Below, piece by piece: positions 1 through 8,032 of a DNA stretch of 64,000 nt. The stretch comes from Candidatus Baltobacteraceae bacterium (GTDB taxonomy: Bacteria; Vulcanimicrobiota; Vulcanimicrobiia; Vulcanimicrobiales; Vulcanimicrobiaceae). Location: the NCBI GenBank assembly GCA_036489885.1, contig DASXEW010000003.1, positions 1,426,001 through 1,490,000 of the forward strand. The letters run 5' to 3'. A model generated the notes under the pieces. That model made no database searches, was not told the origin of the DNA, and was given only the letters and a program-made list of their open reading frames with translations. Numbering within the stretch: the first letter of the stretch is position 1; each line of letters starts with the position of its first letter. A program made the position numbers and the translations under genes.

Positions 1-2
1 TC

Positions 3-161
3 GTAACGGGCGGGGTCTACGATCGTTACGCACTGCGTCCGAGGGCGCGCATCGCTGGGCCGGCGGTGATCGAAGAAGCGGAGTCGACCGTCGTCTTGCA
101 TCCGGGTTCGCGCGGGCGCGTCGCCGAGAACGGAAGCTTGATTGTGACACTGCCGTCATGA
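3..161 (+). CDS. Hydantoinase/oxoprolinase-type HyuA, C-terminal end (partial)
   Basis: Only the last 52 codons are present; the gene enters from the left edge and ends at TGA 159-161. The segment carries the tail typical of HyuA-type subunits: a 'GPAVIEE' block followed by 'ESTVVLHPG'. Family members perform ATP-dependent opening of hydantoin or 5-oxoproline rings or related carboxylations, usually with a HyuB partner. The stop overlaps the next start as ATGA, so it is co-translated with the MmgE/PrpD gene. Substrate cannot be read from this fragment. Confidence 0.7.
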   Translation, partial: VTGGVYDRYALRPRARIAGPAVIEEAESTVVLHPGSRGRVAENGSLIVTLPS

Positions 162-1492
162 CCGCCGCCGAGCAGCTCGGGCATTTCATCGCGCGTTTGC
201 GCTGGAAAGACGTCCCGGCTCGCGTTCAAGCCCAGGTGAAGCTGCACGTGCTCGATACGCTCGGCGTCATCTGCGCCGGCGTGCGCGCGCCGGAGACAGT
301 CGCTGCCCGAACGCCGTTCGAGCGGTGGGGCGGTGCCGAAGATGCCGTCGTGATCGGATGCAGGCGCCGCCTACCGGCGCCGCACGCCGCTTTCCTGAAC
401 ACGTTTGCGGGACGCGTGCACACCTTCGACGACACCTATGAAGATGGTCCCGTGCATCCCGGCAGCTGCGCCGTCGGCGCGGCTCTCGCAGCTGCTGAAA
501 CAGCCGGCGCTTCGGGTGCGGATTTCTTGGCCGCGACGCTCGCGGGTTACGAAACGAGCGTTCGCGTGTCGACGGCGCTCGGGCCGACGCATTATGGCTC
601 GGGCTTTCACAACACGGGGACGTGCAACGTCTTCGGCGCATGCGCGGCGGCCGCACGCGCGTACGGACTCGAGCCGGATGCGGTTGCGGATGCGCTTGGC
701 CTCGCAGGTGAGACGGCCGCGGGGATCCGTCAGTATCAAGTTGACGGTTCGATGGTCGATACGGCGCTGAACGGTGCGCATGCCGCGCGCGGAGGGATTA
801 CGGCCCTCGAGCTGCAGCGCGCGGGCTTGCAAGGCCCGCACGGCGTCTTGGACGGCGAGTGGGGCATCGCGCGCGTGATGTCGCGCAACGGTAACGTAAG
901 CGAGTACACACTTGGGCTTGGAGAAACGTACGTCTTCGAGCGCACGACGATGAAACCGTATCCGTCGTGTCGCTTCACGCATGGGCCCGTCGAGGCGCTG
1001 CTCGAGCTGCGCGCGCGTCATCATCTTCAGGCTGATGCGATTGAATCGGTCGAGATCGCGACGTTTCGCGAATCGATGCAAGTCTCGGATAAGCCGGCCG
1101 TCGTCTCGCGCGTCGACGCAATCCTCAGTCACCAGTATGTTGCGGCCCGCGTTCTGCTCGACGGCGCGATCGCGCTTGCCGATTTTGATGCCGATCGTCT
1201 TGCCGAACCCGCCGCCCGCGCCCTCACGCAGCGGGTACGCGTGACCTTCGATCCGGTACTGCAGCAAGCGTATCCGGAGGAATGGCCGCATCGTATTACG
1301 GTCGTGCTGCGAGACGGTAGCCGGTTCGTAACCGAAAGCCGAAGGCCGCCCGGCAGCGAGCGCGCCGCGGAAAAATTCATGATGCTTGCAGAGCCCGTCT
1401 TTGGGAAAGACCGGGCGCACCACGTGATGGATCTGGTCCAACGGCTCGACCAAGTCGCACACATTCGTGAGCTGGCATGCGCGCTGGAATAG
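158..1492 (+). CDS. MmgE/PrpD family protein
   Basis: A 444-residue protein of full family length. The helical domain carries the 'HTFDDT' motif near residues 88-93 and 'HPGS' at 100-103, equivalent to the substrate-pocket motifs of 2-methylcitrate dehydratase and cis-aconitate decarboxylase. A 'KPYPSCR' block lies near residue 266. The family acts in the cytoplasm on small di- and tricarboxylic acids. Start ATG 158 overlaps the upstream HyuA stop. The 3' end overlaps the following permease start by 16 bases, so this is one operon with the ABC importer. A second, diverged MmgE/PrpD protein lies at 15880-17274. The real substrate is unknown; HyuA and importer context argues against a plain methylcitrate cycle. 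Confidence 0.85.
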   Translation: MTAAEQLGHFIARLRWKDVPARVQAQVKLHVLDTLGVICAGVRAPETVAARTPFERWGGAEDAVVIGCRRRLPAPHAAFLNTFAGRVHTFDDTYEDGPVHPGSCAVGAALAAAETAGASGADFLAATLAGYETSVRVSTALGPTHYGSGFHNTGTCNVFGACAAAARAYGLEPDAVADALGLAGETAAGIRQYQVDGSMVDTALNGAHAARGGITALELQRAGLQGPHGVLDGEWGIARVMSRNGNVSEYTLGLGETYVFERTTMKPYPSCRFTHGPVEALLELRARHHLQADAIESVEIATFRESMQVSDKPAVVSRVDAILSHQYVAARVLLDGAIALADFDADRLAEPAARALTQRVRVTFDPVLQQAYPEEWPHRITVVLRDGSRFVTESRRPPGSERAAEKFMMLAEPVFGKDRAHHVMDLVQRLDQVAHIRELACALE

Positions 1493-2235
1493 GCAATCGC
1501 GGCGCATACGCAGCTTCGATTCTCATTGGACTGATCTGCTGGGAACTCGTCGCGCGCGATCTCCCACGCATCATTCTCCCGCCGCCCTCGATCGTTTTGG
1601 TGCGTCTGGCGACGGACTCGCTTTCCGGAGCGCTGCTCGTTGCGCTGGCGAAGGCATTGCCCGCGATGTTGATCGGCTCCGGGCTTGCGCTTGCGATCGG
1701 CATTCCGCTCGGTCTTCTCTTGGGGCGCAGCGCCGCTCTCTCAACGATGTTCGACCCGGTCATCAATGCGATTTACACGGTTCCTCCGGTCGCATTCGTT
1801 CCGTTTTTCATCGTCTGGTTTGGGCTCTATCTATGGGCGCGTGTGGCGCTGATCTTCCTCATGTCGATCTTCGAAATAATCATCGCAGTCGAGGCCGGCG
1901 TCCGTGACGTCCGGCCGCAATTGATCGACGTCGGACGCTCGTTCGGAGCGAGTGGGACTACCCTCGCTTGGAAAGTGCTCGCGCCCGCAATCTTGCCGTT
2001 CATCTTTCTCGCGGTGCGGATCGGAATCGTGCGCGGCATCAATGCGATGATCACGGCCGAGCTCTTTTTCGCAGCCGTGAACCTCGGATACATGATGAAC
2101 GACGATGCGCGGCGGTTCGACACCGCAGGTGTTCTATCGATTATCGTATTGCTTGCGATCGTAGGTTTGGTCGCGCAAGAGGTTCTTAAATGGGCCGAGG
2201 CACGCGCGCTCCCATGGCACGTGAGAGCCTCATGA
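1477..2235 (+). CDS. ABC transporter permease, NitT/TauT (SsuC-like) type
   Basis: A 252-residue integral membrane protein with about six hydrophobic segments. The cytoplasmic EAA loop is visible as 'EAGVRDVRPQLIDVG' followed by a 'GASG...APAILP' stretch near residues 133-170, the surface that contacts the ATPase. The start is ATG 1477, inside the last codons of the MmgE/PrpD gene. A second, homologous permease follows directly, so the importer probably uses a heterodimeric channel. Periplasmic binding protein and ATPase genes complete the set at 3006 and 4049. Confidence 0.85.
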   Translation: MRAGIGNRGAYAASILIGLICWELVARDLPRIILPPPSIVLVRLATDSLSGALLVALAKALPAMLIGSGLALAIGIPLGLLLGRSAALSTMFDPVINAIYTVPPVAFVPFFIVWFGLYLWARVALIFLMSIFEIIIAVEAGVRDVRPQLIDVGRSFGASGTTLAWKVLAPAILPFIFLAVRIGIVRGINAMITAELFFAAVNLGYMMNDDARRFDTAGVLSIIVLLAIVGLVAQEVLKWAEARALPWHVRAS

Positions 2236-2990
2236 ACCGCGCATTCAAGCTCGGCCTGCAGCTTGCCGGCGTCGCGATCGCACTGCTCGCGTGGCAGGCG
2301 ATCGGCATGCGCATGGGCGACGCGCTGTTTGCGCCGCCGTCGTCCGTCGTTATGCAATTCATGCCTCAACTGTTGGACGGCAGTGCAGTCGACGCGCTAG
2401 CCGGCTCGCTGCGGCAAATGGCAATCGGCTTTGGTCTCGCGTACGCAATCGGAGCGCCGGTCGGCATCGTGATGGCGCGCTCGCCGCTCGTGGACGCTCT
2501 CGTCCACCCGTGGTTGAACATGGCCGTCGTCACGTCGGTCGCAGCGCTCGTTCCGTTTTTCATCTTAGTCCTGGGAACCGGCTTTTGGTTCCGCGTTTCG
2601 ATCGTCTTTATCGCGACGATTTGGTTCGTGATGTTGACGGTCTATCAAGGCGCGCGCGGCATCGAGCCGCGCTGGCTGGAAGTCGGCCGTGCATTCGGCG
2701 CCCGCGCGGATCAGCGATTTTGGAAGGTCATGGTACCGGCGCTTTTTCCGTATCTCTTTACGGCCGCGCGTATCGGTCTCACGCATGCAATACGCGCGAT
2801 GGTTGTGGCCGAAATGTTCGTGGTCGTCGGATACGGTGCGCTGTTGCACAACGCGGGACTCGGCGTTTCGACCGCGCCATTGCTCGGCCTCATCTTGCTG
2901 TTGATGACGCTGGGCGTAATCGTGAATACGTTGCTGGTGGCGGCATCGCGGATGCTGGCGCCTTGGTACGAAGAACGTGCTCGTGCATAA
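2232..2990 (+). CDS. ABC transporter permease, second NitT/TauT-type subunit
   Basis: A 252-residue permease homologous to its upstream neighbour, with matching hydrophobic segments and an EAA loop ('ARGIEPRWLEVG...VPALFP'). An in-frame ATG exists at 2190, but I prefer ATG 2232. It overlaps the upstream stop as ATGA, begins a sensible N-terminus ('MNRAFKLGL') and gives the same length as the partner. It ends just before a strong Shine-Dalgarno sequence that serves the binding-protein gene. Confidence 0.83.
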   Translation: MNRAFKLGLQLAGVAIALLAWQAIGMRMGDALFAPPSSVVMQFMPQLLDGSAVDALAGSLRQMAIGFGLAYAIGAPVGIVMARSPLVDALVHPWLNMAVVTSVAALVPFFILVLGTGFWFRVSIVFIATIWFVMLTVYQGARGIEPRWLEVGRAFGARADQRFWKVMVPALFPYLFTAARIGLTHAIRAMVVAEMFVVVGYGALLHNAGLGVSTAPLLGLILLLMTLGVIVNTLLVAASRMLAPWYEERARA

Positions 2991-3005
2991 CGAAGGAGGG
3001 GACCT

Positions 3006-4052
3006 ATGAGTTTGATCAGACGTGACGCAATTAAACTGCTCGGCGGAATCGGCGGCGCAGCTTCACTGGGGTTGCCGCTTGCGGCAAGCGCGCAAGCGAA
3101 GCGCGCACTCGATATCGAGCTGCTGGGTTTTGCGCTCGACATTCACGTGCCGGGGACGGCCGCGGTTTTCGAAGGCATCCAGGCGATGCCCGCATACGCT
3201 GCGCCGAAGGTCGCGCGCATCGATCAGATTCGGACGCTGACCTCAAACCTGGTTGCGGGCTCGACCGAGTTCGGAACGCCGGGACCGACCGGCATATTCG
3301 GCGCCGACGAACAGGGTTCCGACGTCAAGATCATCGGCATGTACTACCGGAACACCGATTTGGTCTTCGTCGTCAACACCGACAAAGTCAAGTCGTACAA
3401 AGATCTGGAGAAACCCGACAACGCGGTTGCCGTCAACGGCAAAGGCGACATCACACACGTCATGCTGTTGGGTCCGTTGCTCAAAAACGGCGTCGACATC
3501 AACAAGATCACCGTTGTCGAGATCGGGGGCTCGGGCGGCCGGATGCGTGCACTTCTCTCAGGACGCGTCGCGGCTGTTCCGATTCATTTCGATCAGGCCG
3601 GTGAAGTCGCCAAACAAGGCCCATACAAGATTTTCTTCCAGCCGTGGGAGTTCTACAAGATCTGGATCAACGAGATCTGGGCCGCCAAGGGTTCGTGGCT
3701 GAAGAATAAGGATAATGCGCGCGCTGCCGTCGATCTGATAAAGGCGACGACCGTCGCATTCCGGCGTGCGAATCGTGATTTCAATTGGTACGTCGACATG
3801 TATCACAAATACGTGACGTTAGCCGATGCGAAGACCGCAACGCCGCAATCCCTGAAGCCGCTTTGGACGCAGCTGTCGACGACGATGAGAGCCTGGCCCG
3901 ATCAAAACGTTCTGACGGGAGCCGACTTCAAGGACTTGATGCCGCTCTACAAAGCCGCGGGCGATATAACCGGTTCGATCAACATCGATCAGGTCGTCGA
4001 TTCGTCGTATGCGGAGCAGGCCATGAAAGAACTCGGCAGGCAGGGTCTCTGA
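3006..4052 (+). CDS. ABC transporter substrate-binding protein, Tat-type signal
   Basis: A 348-residue exported solute-binding protein of the NMT1/TauA-like class. The N-terminus has twin arginines ('LIRRDAIKLLGG'), a hydrophobic run and an 'ASAQA' cleavage region near residue 30, which suggests Tat export. The start ATG 3006 is preceded by AAGGAGG at 2993-2999, the best ribosome site of this operon, fitting the higher dose needed for a periplasmic component. It feeds the two permeases upstream and the ATPase downstream. The ligand is unknown; genes around it point to a small carboxylate or a cyclic amide. Confidence 0.82.
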   Translation: MSLIRRDAIKLLGGIGGAASLGLPLAASAQAKRALDIELLGFALDIHVPGTAAVFEGIQAMPAYAAPKVARIDQIRTLTSNLVAGSTEFGTPGPTGIFGADEQGSDVKIIGMYYRNTDLVFVVNTDKVKSYKDLEKPDNAVAVNGKGDITHVMLLGPLLKNGVDINKITVVEIGGSGGRMRALLSGRVAAVPIHFDQAGEVAKQGPYKIFFQPWEFYKIWINEIWAAKGSWLKNKDNARAAVDLIKATTVAFRRANRDFNWYVDMYHKYVTLADAKTATPQSLKPLWTQLSTTMRAWPDQNVLTGADFKDLMPLYKAAGDITGSINIDQVVDSSYAEQAMKELGRQGL

Positions 4053-4831
4053 TTACGACGCAGCCGAAGCTCGAGGTCCGTGACCTCAGCAAGAGCTTTA
4101 GCCACGGAGACCAGACGGTTCCAGTCATCGACGACCTGACGTTTGCCGTTGCCGACCTCGAGTTCTTGGCGATCATTGGTCCGAGCGGATGCGGAAAGTC
4201 GACCTTCTTGCGGATCATCGACGGCCTCATTCCGCCGGACAGCGGCAGCGTCTATCTTTCGGGCAAGCAGATAACGGGTCCGGGAAAAGGCCGCGGCATG
4301 GTGTTCCAAGGCTTCGATCTTTTCCCGTGGCGGACGACGCTGAAGAACGTCGAGTTCGGTCTCGAGTTGCTTGGCGTGCCGAAAGGCGAACGTGTCGAAC
4401 GAAGCCGGCATTTCATCGACCTCGTCGGTTTAGGCGGATTCGAGAATGCCTATCCGCATCAGCTCAGTGGCGGAATGCAGCAGCGCGTCGGGATCGCGCG
4501 CGCACTGGCAGTCGATCCGGAAATACTCTTGATGGACGAGCCGTTCGGCTCGCTGGACGTGCAAACGCGCGACTTGCTGCAAGACGAGCTCGCGCGTATT
4601 CTCGAGCGCGATAAGAAGACGGTGCTGTTTGTTACGCACGGAATCGAAGAGGCGATCTATCTTGCCGACCGTATCTTGGTACTCTCAGCACGCCCAGCGA
4701 AGATTCAGATGACGATTGAAGTTCCGTTTCCGCGCCCGCGCACCGATGAGGTAAAGGCGCATCCCGAATTTCTCGCGATACGTCAACGCATCTGGGAGTT
4801 GCTGAAGACCTCGGCTTCGCTCTCGGGTTAG
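4049..4831 (+). CDS. ABC transporter ATP-binding protein (SsuB/TauB-like); likely CTG start
   Basis: About 260 residues with Walker A 'GPSGCGKST', Q-loop region 'GFDLFPWR', signature 'LSGGMQQR', Walker B 'ILLMDEP' and the H-loop 'VTHGIEEA'. It energises the importer encoded just upstream. The coding frame has no ATG, GTG or TTG at a plausible start: the nearest in-frame TTG is about 190 bases upstream and the nearest ATG at 3785. The homologous part begins right at the upstream stop, where the sequence reads CTGATT. A CTG start at 4049 would form a CTGA overlap like the ATGA/GTGA junctions elsewhere; ATT at 4052 is the alternative. The 3' end overlaps the convergent DUF4387 gene by 4 bases. 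Confidence 0.85.
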   Translation: MITTQPKLEVRDLSKSFSHGDQTVPVIDDLTFAVADLEFLAIIGPSGCGKSTFLRIIDGLIPPDSGSVYLSGKQITGPGKGRGMVFQGFDLFPWRTTLKNVEFGLELLGVPKGERVERSRHFIDLVGLGGFENAYPHQLSGGMQQRVGIARALAVDPEILLMDEPFGSLDVQTRDLLQDELARILERDKKTVLFVTHGIEEAIYLADRILVLSARPAKIQMTIEVPFPRPRTDEVKAHPEFLAIRQRIWELLKTSASLSG

Positions 4832-5139
4832 ATCGGGATGTCGACGTCGAGCAACGGCGCGTGCTGCTGTGCGCCGTAGACGTCGGTGTCACCAACGTCG
4901 CCGGACGAGACGGCGCGCGGAATTGTGGCTTTAAATGCTAGCCCGGCCGGATATTCGGTGAAGAGCACCTCCTCCGGTTTCACGTTATAGAGCTTCGCAA
5001 ACAACGACGGACCAAGGACGCGCGTCGCGGCCACTTTGTCGTACGTCGTCCGGTCGGCAAAGACGACGTCGATCGTGAGCTCGAAAGGGCCGGCGTTCTT
5101 GCTTTTGCAGACTTCGGCGATGTCACGAATCAGCGCCAT
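4828..5139 (-). CDS. DUF4387 family protein
   Basis: A 103-residue protein with the family's typical opening: 'CKSKNAGPFELTIDVVF' within the first 30 residues. I use ATG 5139, which leaves 1 base after the AtuA-like stop; a longer reading would start inside that gene. DUF4387 proteins are commonly encoded next to AtuA/DUF1446 proteins, and here the two form an operon. Biochemical role is unknown; it may be a small subunit of the AtuA-like enzyme. Its stop codon overlaps that of the convergent ABC ATPase. Confidence 0.8.
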   Translation of the reverse strand: MALIRDIAEVCKSKNAGPFELTIDVVFADRTTYDKVAATRVLGPSLFAKLYNVKPEEVLFTEYPAGLAFKATIPRAVSSGDVGDTDVYGAQQHAPLLDVDIPI

Positions 5140-5140
5140 C

Positions 5141-6511
5141 TCAGACGGCCTCGTATGCGATCGGGAACATCTCGTATGGATCCGCGGGCTGAGCAATGTG
5201 GAAGATGCTAAAGCGATAGCATGGTTCCGTAACGATGTCGGCAGGCGAGTACGGAAACGCCATATTCCCTTCGCGGCAGAGGCGTCCCGGAAAATCGGTG
5301 TGCAGCAGCGTCACGCGCGCGAGCGCAAGTACGGCGCTCGAAACCTCTTGGGTCGAGGCGACGACTTCGGCGAGTATTCCAACCTCGTGTCCGCGCACGT
5401 CCCGGATGAATTCGCGCGGGCCCATCACGCCGTCGTGCCCGTACACGTGGAAGACGAGCTTGTAGTCGTCAGCTTTTACGTCCAGCGCCTTGGCCTTGAG
5501 CTCAACGCTGGCGCGAACCTCATCGAGGAAAGTGTCGAGCCGCGCGACGAGCATCGGATCGCGAGTTCCACAAATCGTAATCGAGCGATAGCCGACGAAT
5601 TCCGCGCCTTCGAGCTTGACGGTGTAGGGAGTTTGCGACCATTTCATGCCCGAGATCTTTACGGCTCGATCCGAAAGAGCTTCAAACCGGCAATCGGTCG
5701 TGTCGAGAATTCCGCCCGGCTCGACGAAGATCGTGGGACTCGAGTTCTCGTGCAAGCTGTGATTTGCAACCGAGACCGGAGTACAGCGCCGGGATTCGTT
5801 CATCGGTTCGACGGTGACATAGTCTTCGCCGACCCACGTCAGCAAACAATCGTGGCCTTTGGGGATGGCAGCGGTTGCGCCGCATTCGAGAAACTTTCCG
5901 CCATACCAGGACGGTGCGGGCGGAAGGCCGGCGCGCATCGCGCATGCAGCCCACGACGCCGGATCGCTGCTGCGACCCGCAAGCACGACTTGCGCGCCTT
6001 CATCGAGCGCGCGCATGAATGGTTCAGGCCCCATCATCGCCGTGATGTGTGCAGCACGATCGATCGTCGCTTCGTCGAGCGGCGGCGGACCGACGCGCAA
6101 CGTCTTGATTTTTCCGGCCGCAAGGCGCCGCTTCAGGGAAGCCTTATCTTGCTCTGCGCGAATCAACGCCATCCGAAAATGCGAGCCATCCTCGCGAGCG
6201 ATCTCGCGAACGATCTCCGCAACCCCCTCGAGATGCGGATCGGAACCCGAGCCGCCGCAGCTTCCGATGACGAGCGGAATGTTCGCGCCAAGAGCGGCTC
6301 GCAGCATCAGCGCAAGATCGCGCTTCATCGCGCGACGCGAGTTGACGGTCTTCCCGGATCCTAGATAAAACGGACCTGGATCCGTGCTCCCGCCATCGAC
6401 GCCGATCATGTGTGGTTCGCGTGCGATTCCGGCTTCCAGCGAACTTTCGGGAAAGCCGTAACCCAACAAGCCGCTGGTCGAGAGCAGGCGAAACTCTGCG
6501 GTTGTAATCAT
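5141..6511 (-). CDS. AtuA-like (DUF1446) family protein
   Basis: A 456-residue cytoplasmic protein resembling the acyclic terpene utilisation AtuA/DUF1446 family. Recognisable parts are the 'GVDGGSTDPGP' segment near residue 38, 'VIGSCGGSGSDPH' near residue 80 and 'LAGRSSDPA' near residue 180. AtuA is linked to citronellol/geranyl-CoA breakdown in pseudomonads, but the precise reaction of most family members is not known. It is followed after 1 base by the DUF4387 gene. The pair converges on the HyuA-MmgE-ABC operon, suggesting one catabolic island. The open frame on the opposite strand is a codon-bias shadow. Confidence 0.82.
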   Translation of the reverse strand: MITTAEFRLLSTSGLLGYGFPESSLEAGIAREPHMIGVDGGSTDPGPFYLGSGKTVNSRRAMKRDLALMLRAALGANIPLVIGSCGGSGSDPHLEGVAEIVREIAREDGSHFRMALIRAEQDKASLKRRLAAGKIKTLRVGPPPLDEATIDRAAHITAMMGPEPFMRALDEGAQVVLAGRSSDPASWAACAMRAGLPPAPSWYGGKFLECGATAAIPKGHDCLLTWVGEDYVTVEPMNESRRCTPVSVANHSLHENSSPTIFVEPGGILDTTDCRFEALSDRAVKISGMKWSQTPYTVKLEGAEFVGYRSITICGTRDPMLVARLDTFLDEVRASVELKAKALDVKADDYKLVFHVYGHDGVMGPREFIRDVRGHEVGILAEVVASTQEVSSAVLALARVTLLHTDFPGRLCREGNMAFPYSPADIVTEPCYRFSIFHIAQPADPYEMFPIAYEAV

Positions 6512-6570
6512 AATTCGGCGTTCTGCATGACCGCGAAGCCGCCTTTTGCGGCGCAGCGGCGGTGTTACGC

Positions 6571-6603
6571 CAAAAGAAAAGGGACCACGATTATCGCGGT
6601 CCC
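6571..6603 (-). terminator. Intrinsic terminator downstream of the 6646-7062 gene
   Basis: On the minus strand a hairpin with arms at 6598-6603 and 6581-6586 (GGGACC/GGTCCC), extended inward by three more pairs around a TAA-like loop, is followed by TTTTCTTTTG. This is a good Rho-independent terminator for the small exported-protein gene that ends at 6646. One arm of the stem is the end of the dispersed repeat at 6598-6641. Confidence 0.7.
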
Positions 6604-6641
6604 TCGACTACGGCCTACTCTGGGCCTACGCTCGGGATGAC
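6598..6641 (-). repeat. Intergenic repeat element, copy 1
   Basis: Read on the minus strand it begins GTCATCCCGAGCGTAG and ends CGTAGTCGAGGGACC, with a short GC-rich middle. The same two outer blocks, in the same order, enclose a different hairpin at 22815-22862. It begins five bases past the stop codon of the upstream gene, as copy 2 also follows a gene end. The remaining bases of the 6512-6645 gap hold only the terminator. Confidence 0.75.
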
Positions 6642-6645
6642 AGTC

Positions 6646-7062
6646 CTATTGGAATCGGGTTGCGTAGAACGTGCCGTCTTCCCAATAGCCGTGCGCGGTA
6701 ATCATTCGTCCGACTGCAACGCGACCGGTTTGGTCGGCTGAAAGTGCGGGTGAATCATTGATGACGAGCGTCTGGGTGCTCATCTGCACCGTCACGAGGT
6801 GACCTTGCACGGACGTGATCGTTCCGCGAACGCGCTGCATGACGCGGCCTTGATGTTCTACAACGGTCGTTGTCGTCGCTGCCGGGACTGCATCCTCGAC
6901 GCAATTGCCGTTAGGAACAAACGTGCCGTTCTGCCACGATCCGCAGTACGGGTTGTGAGGTCCGACCACATCGACGGTCGTCGTCGTGGTGGTTTGTGCG
7001 CCGACAGGTGCGGCGATCATCGCGCCCGCGCTGAAGATAAGTGCTGCTAGGAACAAACGCAT
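6646..7062 (-). CDS. Small exported protein with an OB-like C-terminal domain
   Basis: A 138-residue protein. ATG 7062 is chosen because AGGAGA lies 12 bases upstream and the N-terminus is then a classical signal peptide ('MRLFLAALIFSAGAMIAA', cleavage near 'VGAQ'). A threonine-rich stretch and two cysteines follow. Residues about 80-138 ('RGTITSVQGHLVTVQM...VGRMITAHGYWEDGTFYATRF') have the beta-rich pattern of DUF5666-like OB folds, similar in style to the stalk repeats at 46176-46898. Function unknown; probably periplasmic. Confidence 0.65.
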   Translation of the reverse strand: MRLFLAALIFSAGAMIAAPVGAQTTTTTTVDVVGPHNPYCGSWQNGTFVPNGNCVEDAVPAATTTTVVEHQGRVMQRVRGTITSVQGHLVTVQMSTQTLVINDSPALSADQTGRVAVGRMITAHGYWEDGTFYATRFQ

Positions 7063-7123
7063 ACGAGATTTGGGTCTCCTTTCGGTTGACACCCTATACC
7101 CGTCCGCGCGGATTGCTCATGCT

Positions 7124-8032
7124 TTAGGATGAAGATTGCGCGAAAAGTGAGCCTTTGTCTCGTAGAGCGGGCTTGCGTCCCCATACTAAGTAAAGACCAA
7201 GTGCAATCAAGAGCATGGTCAACAGGCAGAAAACGCTGCCTTCCGGACCGGTAGCGCCGCCGCTCAACCAGGTGGTGCCGGCCGAATGCGATTCGAGAAA
7301 ATGTCCACGCATGCGTAAGCCGCTGTCAGCCACGCCGAATAGATAGCTTTGCGCCCAATCCCAGGCGGCATGAATGCCGATCGCCCAATACAACGATCCG
7401 GTCAGCCAAATACTGAAGCAGAAAACAAGACCGATAACCGCGGCACCGACGAGGCCGAGCGGAGATTCGCCGGGATTCGATGAGTGAATCGCTCCGAATG
7501 CGATCGAGAGAATGATCGAAGCCCAGAAAAAGTTCAAGCCGCGCGTCAGCGTGAAGAGCAAATAGCCGCGCGTCCACGATTCTTCCGCGATTCCGACGAA
7601 TGTAAAGCCGATCAGCCATGCGAGCCCGTAGCCGAGGATCGACGGGCCGCTTAAATTTGGTTTATCGAAAACGATCAAATGCGCGAGAGCGAGAACTCCG
7701 ACGAGCGCAGAGAGCGCGACGACGCCGGAAAGCAGACCCCAAAGAAAACGCGAGAGCCTACGCGGCCCCGAGTAGCCGTACGCGAGAAACGAACGGCCTT
7801 CGATGCGCGACATCACGAATGTCGGGATCGCGACCGTGACGATGAACACCGCCTCGAAGGCAAGTGTCACTAGCGGCGGTATCTCGCCCTGACCGGTAAG
7901 GCGATGCAAATGAAGTGCCCGGGCGGCAGAATTAAGAGTGAAGACCTCGAGCGCTACGATCGCCGCGAAAATAGCGATGCTCCAACCGGCGCGAATCCCG
8001 GCAGAGCCAAGGAAAACCCAGCGAAGGTTCAC
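7124..8032 (-). CDS. CPBP family intramembrane metalloprotease
   Basis: A 302-residue polytopic membrane protein with about eight hydrophobic segments. The CPBP motifs are present: 'EESWTR' (E150, E151, R155), 'FGAIH' with H183 and 'HAAWD' with H221, the expected metal and catalytic residues of CAAX-type proteases. The start is GTG 8032, overlapping the stop of the enoyl-CoA isomerase gene as GTGA, so it is the last gene of the paa-like operon. Bacterial members often mature or degrade small membrane peptides; its role in this operon is unclear. Confidence 0.8.
   Translation of the reverse strand: MNLRWVFLGSAGIRAGWSIAIFAAIVALEVFTLNSAARALHLHRLTGQGEIPPLVTLAFEAVFIVTVAIPTFVMSRIEGRSFLAYGYSGPRRLSRFLWGLLSGVVALSALVGVLALAHLIVFDKPNLSGPSILGYGLAWLIGFTFVGIAEESWTRGYLLFTLTRGLNFFWASIILSIAFGAIHSSNPGESPLGLVGAAVIGLVFCFSIWLTGSLYWAIGIHAAWDWAQSYLFGVADSGLRMRGHFLESHSAGTTWLSGGATGPEGSVFCLLTMLLIALGLYLVWGRKPALRDKGSLFAQSSS

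Noticed and set aside
371-1507. Long minus-strand open frame opposite the first MmgE/PrpD gene
   Set aside because: A codon-bias shadow of a high-GC gene; no motifs, and the plus strand is clearly coding.
5036-6364. Long plus-strand open frame (442 codons) opposite the AtuA-like gene
   Set aside because: Its translation is arginine-rich and lacks domain features, while the minus-strand frame encodes a recognisable full-length family protein.
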